DNA of 5,050 nt from DATEPR01 sp036503065 (lineage in GTDB: Bacteria > Actinomycetota > Actinomycetes > Mycobacteriales > Pseudonocardiaceae): contig DASXXM010000698.1 in the NCBI GenBank assembly GCA_036503065.1, forward strand, positions 1 to 5,050, given 5' to 3'. How positions within the stretch are numbered: position 1 is the first letter of the stretch; each line of letters begins with the position of its first letter. Of the stretch, positions 1 through 3,207 are shown in pieces. The translations under genes and the position numbers were made by a program. The notes beneath the pieces were generated by a model. That model had not been told where the DNA came from and ran no database searches. It saw only the letters and a list, made by a program, of their open reading frames with translations.

Positions 1-101
1 ACCCGCTGGGCGACCTGCACGTGCGGTGGGTTGGCGGGTCCGAGCAGGAGGCGGCGGAGCGAGCCGTCACCGACACCGGTGAGGACGAGGAGTACGGGTG
101 A
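1..101 (+). CDS. scpA: ScpA, segregation and condensation protein A (C-terminal end only)
   Basis: Partial gene entering from the left edge. Its reading frame starts at base 3 and ends at TGA 99-101. The visible 32 residues begin PLGDLHVRWVGG and end in an acidic tail (EDEEYG). From memory, this matches the extreme C-terminus of actinobacterial ScpA, where the last winged-helix strand (PLGDL.V.W) is followed by a short acidic tail. ScpA is the kleisin subunit that bridges the SMC ATPase heads and recruits ScpB in the condensin complex that organises and segregates the chromosome. The call rests on this short tail plus the position directly before scpB. The stop overlaps the scpB start in a GTGA tetranucleotide, which implies translational coupling. 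Nothing can be said about the rest of the protein. Confidence 0.85.
   Translation, partial: PLGDLHVRWVGGSEQEAAERAVTDTGEDEEYG
87..92 (+). promoter_or_regulatory. Shine-Dalgarno sequence for scpB
   Basis: GAGGAG lies inside the last codons of scpA, five bases before the GTG at 98. It is a strong ribosome binding site at ideal spacing. It decides the scpB start in favour of GTG 98 over the in-frame ATG at 122, which has no comparable upstream sequence. Confidence 0.75.
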
Positions 102-1051
102 CCACCCCAGAACCCGAAGCCATGACAGAACCCGAATCCGACACGCCGACCGGCCCGACCGGCCCGACCACGCCAACCGGCCCGGCCACCCCGGCCACCC
201 CGATCGGCCCGGCCACCCCGGCCACCCCGACCGGCTCGATCGGCGAGGCCGGTGCGATTAGCGAGGCCGGTGCGGTCGCGGACATCGTCCTGGAGCCTGA
301 GCCGGCGGATGCGCTCTCCAACGAGAGCACTGATCCGAGAGCAGTGCTCTCAGATGAGATCACCTGCTCTAATTCGAGAGCACTGCTCCACGACGAGGGC
401 AGTGTTGAGAGCACTGCTCTCGATTCAGAGCATCGCTCTCAGATCAGTGCGGAGCAGGCCGAGGCCGACGGCGAGGGCGAGGCGGTCGAGGAGTCGGACC
501 TGCCGCCGCTGGCCGACGACACCGAATTGGCGAACGCGCTGGAGGCGCTGCTGCTGGTCGTCGACGTCCCGGCCGGCGAGGAACTGCTGGCCACCGCCCT
601 CGACCAGTCCGTCGCCAGGATCACCGACGCGCTGCACCGGCTGGCCGCCGGCCTCACCGAGCGCGGCAGCGGCATCGACCTGCGCCGCGTCGGTGACGGC
701 TGGCGGTTCGTCACCAGGGACAGGTACGCGCCCTACGTGGAGAAACTCCTGCTGGACGGCCAGCGTGCCAAGCTGACCAGGGCCGCGTTGGAAACCCTCG
801 CGGTGATCGCCTACCGCCAGCCGGTGACCAGGTCCCGGGTGGCGGCGGTACGCGGTGTGAACGTGGACGGCGTCATCCGTACGCTGGTGGCACGTGGCCT
901 GATAGCGGAGACCGGCACCGACTCGGAGACCGGCGGCATCCTGTACCGAACCACGGAACTGTTCCTGGAGCGGTTGGGGCTGTCCTCACTGGAGGACCTG
1001 CCCGCGATCGCTCCCCTCCTGCCAGAAGTGGATGCGATCGACGATGTCTGA
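98..1051 (+). CDS. scpB: ScpB, segregation and condensation protein B, with a ~130-residue repeat-rich N-terminal extension
   Basis: ScpB dimerises and binds the kleisin ScpA in the SMC-ScpAB condensin that compacts and segregates chromosomes. The protein is 317 aa with a GTG start supported by GAGGAG at 87-92, and it overlaps scpA by four bases. The conserved core starts near residue 134 (DLPPLADD) and is about 184 aa, the usual ScpB size. A first winged helix covers roughly 140-215. A second carries LETLAVIAYRQPVTR (about 231-245), RGVNVDGVIRTL (252-263) and the closing GILYRTTELFLERLGL (280-295), all family hallmarks. Residues 1-133 are unusual. They hold a Pro/Thr/Gly-rich repeat (about 18-48), a GEAGA/SEAGA pair, then a segment (about 76-118) built from a palindromic DNA motif read in all three frames. 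I expect this extension to be disordered and dispensable for ScpA binding, but that is inference. The identification as ScpB is very secure. Confidence 0.96.
   Translation: MTTPEPEAMTEPESDTPTGPTGPTTPTGPATPATPIGPATPATPTGSIGEAGAISEAGAVADIVLEPEPADALSNESTDPRAVLSDEITCSNSRALLHDEGSVESTALDSEHRSQISAEQAEADGEGEAVEESDLPPLADDTELANALEALLLVVDVPAGEELLATALDQSVARITDALHRLAAGLTERGSGIDLRRVGDGWRFVTRDRYAPYVEKLLLDGQRAKLTRAALETLAVIAYRQPVTRSRVAAVRGVNVDGVIRTLVARGLIAETGTDSETGGILYRTTELFLERLGLSSLEDLPAIAPLLPEVDAIDDV
178..230 (+). repeat. 27-bp in-frame tandem repeat in scpB (Pro/Thr/Gly-rich)
   Basis: Two copies of a GC-rich unit, 178-203 and 205-230, are identical over 26 bases with a 27-bp period. They encode GPATPATP followed by I or T. 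Shorter, diverged GPT/TPT-type units precede them from about 150. Because the period is a whole number of codons, copy-number change would keep scpB in frame. The encoded segment resembles a flexible Pro-rich linker. Confidence 0.85.
243..274 (+). repeat. 18-bp in-frame direct repeat in scpB
   Basis: GCGAGGCCGGTGCG occurs at 243-256 and 261-274. The 18-bp period encodes GEAGAI then SEAGAV. It is a small duplication directly following the Pro-rich repeat and belongs to the same low-complexity N-terminal extension of ScpB. Confidence 0.7.
323..450 (+). repeat. Array of ~8 palindromic GAGAGCANTGCTCTC elements inside scpB
   Basis: The consensus is a 15-base palindrome around one central base. 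Perfect copies are GAGAGCAGTGCTCTC at 337-351 and GAGAGCACTGCTCTC at 407-421. Degenerate or half copies begin at 323 (GAGAGCACTG), 356 (GAGATCACCTGCTCT), 376 (GAGAGCACTGCTC), 395 (GAGGGCAGTG), 426 (CAGAGCATCGCTCTC) and 440 (CAGATCAGTGC). Start-to-start spacing is irregular, 12-20 bases. Relative to scpB the copies lie in three different frames, giving ESTAL, RAVLS/RALLH and EHRS peptides. The stretch is less GC-rich than the surrounding gene. Each perfect copy could fold in RNA as a 6-bp stem with a 3-nt loop, or act as a dimeric operator-like site. The function is unknown. Confidence 0.9.
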
Positions 1052-1844
1052 CCGGGCCCGTGGGGAAAATGCCCATGAGGAAAAAGCCCATGGGAAAAAC
1101 GCTCTGCCGGATGGAATTCGGCTGCAGAAGGTGCTCGCCCAGGCGGGCGTCGCGTCGCGTCGCGCCGCCGAGGAGTTGATCGCCGAGGGCCGGGTCAGCG
1201 TCGATGGTGACGTGGTGACCGAGATGGGCCGCCGGATCGACCCGGACACCGCCGTCGTGCACGTGGACGGCACCCGCATCGTGCTTCGCGACGACCTGGT
1301 CTACCTGGCGTTCAACAAGCCGATCGACGTGCACACCACGATGTCCGACGACCAGGGCCGCCCGTGCGTCGGCGACTACGTGCGCAGCAAGGTCGCGTCC
1401 AGCGGCCCGCGCCTGTTCCACGTCGGCCGGCTGGACGCGGAGACCGAGGGCCTGCTGCTGTTCACCAACGACGGCGAACTCGCCCACCGGCTGACCCACC
1501 CGTCCTACCACGTCCCCAAGACGTACCTGGCCGACGTGATGGGCACCATCCCCCGTGACCTTGGCAAGCGCTTGCGCGCCGGGATCGAGCTGGCCGACGG
1601 CCCGGCCAGGGTGGACAGCTTCCGCCTGGTCGACACCGTGCCCGGCCAGGCGCTCGTCGAGGTCGTCGTGCACGAGGGCCGTAAGCACATCGTCCGGCGT
1701 CTGCTGGCCGAGGTCGGCTTCCCGGTGCACCGCCTGGTGCGCACCGCGGTCGGCGAGGTCCGGCTGGGCAACCAGCGGCCAGGCTCGTTCCGTCGGCTCA
1801 ACCGCCAGGAGACCGGCGCACTGTTCGCCGCAGTCGGCATGTAG
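1032..1844 (+). CDS. rluB: RluB-type 23S rRNA pseudouridine synthase (RsuA/RluB family)
   Basis: The enzyme isomerises a uridine to pseudouridine in rRNA. The E. coli RluB target is 23S U2605, and the same target is inferred here. The protein is 270 aa. An N-terminal S4 RNA-binding domain spans about 29-85 (IRLQKVLAQAGVASRRAAEELI, then GRVSVDGDVV). The catalytic domain begins at LAFNKPIDVHTT. It carries the signature GRLDAETEGLLLFTNDGEL with catalytic Asp at about residue 135, then KTYLADV and EGRKHIVRRLLAEVGFPVHRLVRTAVG. Its place after scpAB is classic synteny. Start choice is uncertain. ATG 1032 overlaps scpB by 20 bp, while in-frame ATG 1044 gives a tighter 8-bp ATGTCTGA overlap. Neither has a well-spaced Shine-Dalgarno, so coupling to scpB translation is likely. 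Residues about 11-24 are a repeat-derived GENAH/EEKAH/GKNA tail ahead of the S4 domain. Confidence 0.94.
   Translation: MRSTMSDRARGENAHEEKAHGKNALPDGIRLQKVLAQAGVASRRAAEELIAEGRVSVDGDVVTEMGRRIDPDTAVVHVDGTRIVLRDDLVYLAFNKPIDVHTTMSDDQGRPCVGDYVRSKVASSGPRLFHVGRLDAETEGLLLFTNDGELAHRLTHPSYHVPKTYLADVMGTIPRDLGKRLRAGIELADGPARVDSFRLVDTVPGQALVEVVVHEGRKHIVRRLLAEVGFPVHRLVRTAVGEVRLGNQRPGSFRRLNRQETGALFAAVGM
1062..1102 (+). repeat. 15-bp in-frame tandem repeat near the rluB 5' end
   Basis: There are nearly three imperfect units: GGGGAAAATGCCCAT (1062-1076), GAGGAAAAAGCCCAT (1077-1091) and a partial GGGAAAAACGC (1092-1102). They are read as GENAH, EEKAH and GKNA. The A-rich runs contrast with the GC-rich surroundings. 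A junction between units forms the palindrome CCCATGGG at 1087-1094. The period equals five codons, so expansion or contraction keeps the frame. Confidence 0.8.
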
Positions 1845-1878
1845 CCGAGCCCGAACCTGGTCAACGGCGGTGCGCGAC

Positions 1879-1904
1879 TCATCCGGTGACCCATCGGCGG
1901 ATGA
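1879..1904 (+). promoter_or_regulatory. Inverted repeat upstream of the DUF1015 gene (possible operator or hairpin)
   Basis: TCATCCG (1879-1885) and CGGATGA (1898-1904) are exact inverted copies separated by 12 bases. The right arm ends nine bases before the ATG at 1914. There is no following T-run, so an intrinsic terminator for rluB is not supported. An operator, an mRNA hairpin near the start codon, or chance are all possible. No convincing -35/-10 pair or Shine-Dalgarno is visible in this 69-bp gap. Confidence 0.35.
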
Positions 1905-1913
1905 TTCCCTGTT

Positions 1914-3182
1914 ATGACCAGAGCGGTACGACCGATCCGGACCGGGTGGGTGGTCACCGGCCGGGTGCCCGGGCCGGACGTGGACGAGTTCGCAGAGACC
2001 GACCAGGTGATCGCCGCGCTGGCCGACCCGGCAGCGGCCGGCGACACGCTGCTGGCCGTGCAGCACCCGAATCACACACCCGCTGCCCTGTCCGCCGGGC
2101 TCTCGGTCGCCGACGTCCTGCCCGCGGCCCAACGGATGTTGGCACGCGTGCGACGCTCGGCGTATCGCCAGGTCACCGACGTCGTCGCGCCCTACCTGGC
2201 CAGCGGGCCGGACGGCACGGCGCTGGGCATGCTGTGCCTGGTCGACCCGGCCGCGGTGGACGCCGACGGCCTGGCCCGCGTCCGCCAGGCCGAACAGGTC
2301 TACCCGGACGTGGTCGCCGAACGGGCCGCGGTGCTCGCCGGCCTCGGCTGCGCGACCAGTGCCGCGATGCTGGTACCGGTGACCGGGGGAGCGGACCTGA
2401 CCGCGGCGCTGCGCCAGGTGATCGACCGCCAGGCCGCCCCGGCAGTGTCCCTCACCGACTCGGCCGGCCGCCGCCATCAGCTCTGGCTGCTCGGCCCCGG
2501 CACCGACCAGGACGACCTGATCACCTTGGCGGGGCGGCATCCGCTGCTGGTCGCGGACGGCAACCACCGGGTGGCGGCATCGGCTGCCGCGCGGTCGCCG
2601 TTGCTGGCCCTGGTCACCGGCGGCCCCGGCCTGCGGGTCGGTGCGATCCACCGGCTGTTGGTCGGCACCGGACTCGGCGCGGACGACCTGGCCGCCGCGT
2701 GGCGCCGGATCGGTCTCGCCGTCCGCGAGGCCGATCCGCCGGTTGTCGCACCGGACCGGCCGGGCACTGTCGTCGTGCTGGCCGGCGGCCGGGCGCTACT
2801 GGTCCGCCTACCCGACCCGGCGCCTGGCGAGCCGTTGCCCAGAGTCGACCACGGCGTGGTGGAACACCTGTTGATCGGCGCCGCGCTGGGCATCGATCCG
2901 GCCGGCCCGCTGGTCCGCGCCCTACCCGCGAGGACGGCCCTGCCGGCCAGGACTGCCCTGCCCGCCAAGGTAGGACTGTCAGCCGAGACAGGACTGCTCG
3001 CGGAGACAGGGCTGGCCGCGGAGACGGCGATGGTCGCCGGGGCCGACGCCGTGCTGTTGCTGGCGCCGGTGCCCTACGCGGACGTGCTCGACGTGCACGA
3101 CCAGGGCCGCCGGATGCCCCGCAAGAGCACCTACTTCACGCCCAAACCGCGCAGCGGCCTCCTGTTGGCCGAGCTGTCCTGA
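1914..3182 (+). CDS. DUF1015-family protein of unknown function
   Basis: The protein is 422 aa, close to the usual DUF1015 length. The family match rests on DGNHR at 215-219 inside LLVADGNHRVAAS (family DGHHRY-type motif), and on the C-terminal signature MPRKSTYFTPKPRSGLL at 401-417 (family: MPQKSTYF.PK..GL). The N-terminal region resembles the family start, with a PA..VA-like opening replaced by RPIRTGWVV. The expected HE.T...K.DR region corresponds to AEQVYPDVVAERAAVLAGL (about 126-144) and looks degenerate. The molecular function of the family is not established to my knowledge. I see no signal peptide or membrane segment, so it is probably cytoplasmic. In-frame TGA at 1902 rules out an upstream start. 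ATG 1914 lacks a clear Shine-Dalgarno, so leaderless or weak initiation is possible. Residues 334-375 are a six-residue repeat array. It lies 69 bp after rluB on the same strand, and co-transcription is possible. Confidence 0.85.
   Translation: MTRAVRPIRTGWVVTGRVPGPDVDEFAETDQVIAALADPAAAGDTLLAVQHPNHTPAALSAGLSVADVLPAAQRMLARVRRSAYRQVTDVVAPYLASGPDGTALGMLCLVDPAAVDADGLARVRQAEQVYPDVVAERAAVLAGLGCATSAAMLVPVTGGADLTAALRQVIDRQAAPAVSLTDSAGRRHQLWLLGPGTDQDDLITLAGRHPLLVADGNHRVAASAAARSPLLALVTGGPGLRVGAIHRLLVGTGLGADDLAAAWRRIGLAVREADPPVVAPDRPGTVVVLAGGRALLVRLPDPAPGEPLPRVDHGVVEHLLIGAALGIDPAGPLVRALPARTALPARTALPAKVGLSAETGLLAETGLAAETAMVAGADAVLLLAPVPYADVLDVHDQGRRMPRKSTYFTPKPRSGLLLAELS
2913..3038 (+). repeat. 18-bp in-frame tandem array (about 7 units) in the DUF1015 gene
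   Basis: Units begin at 2913, 2931, 2949, 2967, 2985, 3003 and 3021. They are read as VRALPA, RTALPA, RTALPA, KVGLSA, ETGLLA, ETGLAA and ETAMVA. Neighbouring units are the most alike (2931/2949 and 2985/3003), as expected for stepwise slippage or unequal exchange. The array sits between the conserved core and the AVLLLAPVPYADVLDVHDQG.RMP.KSTYF C-terminus. It probably expands a surface helix or loop. Confidence 0.88.
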
Positions 3183-3207
3183 GAGCCGGTTCCACAGTGG
3201 CCACCCG
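3183..3207. other. 25-bp gap between convergent genes
   Basis: The + strand DUF1015 stop (3180-3182) and the - strand GH27 stop (3208-3210) are separated by only 25 bases. The gap contains an 8-bp palindrome, GTGGCCAC, at 3197-3204 but no T-run and no stem large enough to call a bidirectional terminator. Transcripts from the two genes may overlap at their 3' ends. Confidence 0.5.

Noticed and set aside
67..414. Antisense small protein containing the palindrome segment
   Set aside because: The open frame and its ESTAL peptide on the - strand follow automatically from the palindromes. There is no ribosome binding site or homology.
323..450. CRISPR array
   Set aside because: Units are only about 15 bases, spacing is irregular at 12-20 bases, there are no unique spacers of typical length, and the array lies within a translated gene.
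1149..1163. GTCGC triplicate in rluB
   Set aside because: It encodes the conserved VASRR segment of the S4 domain, so it is explained by codon choice.
873..2651. 592-codon open frame on the - strand across scpB, rluB and DUF1015
   Set aside because: It is antisense to three genes with clear homology, and its composition (Arg/Gly/His/Asp-rich) is that of an antisense shadow.
3188..3207. Intrinsic terminator between the convergent genes
   Set aside because: Only an 8-bp palindrome is present, without a usable loop or a T-run on either strand.
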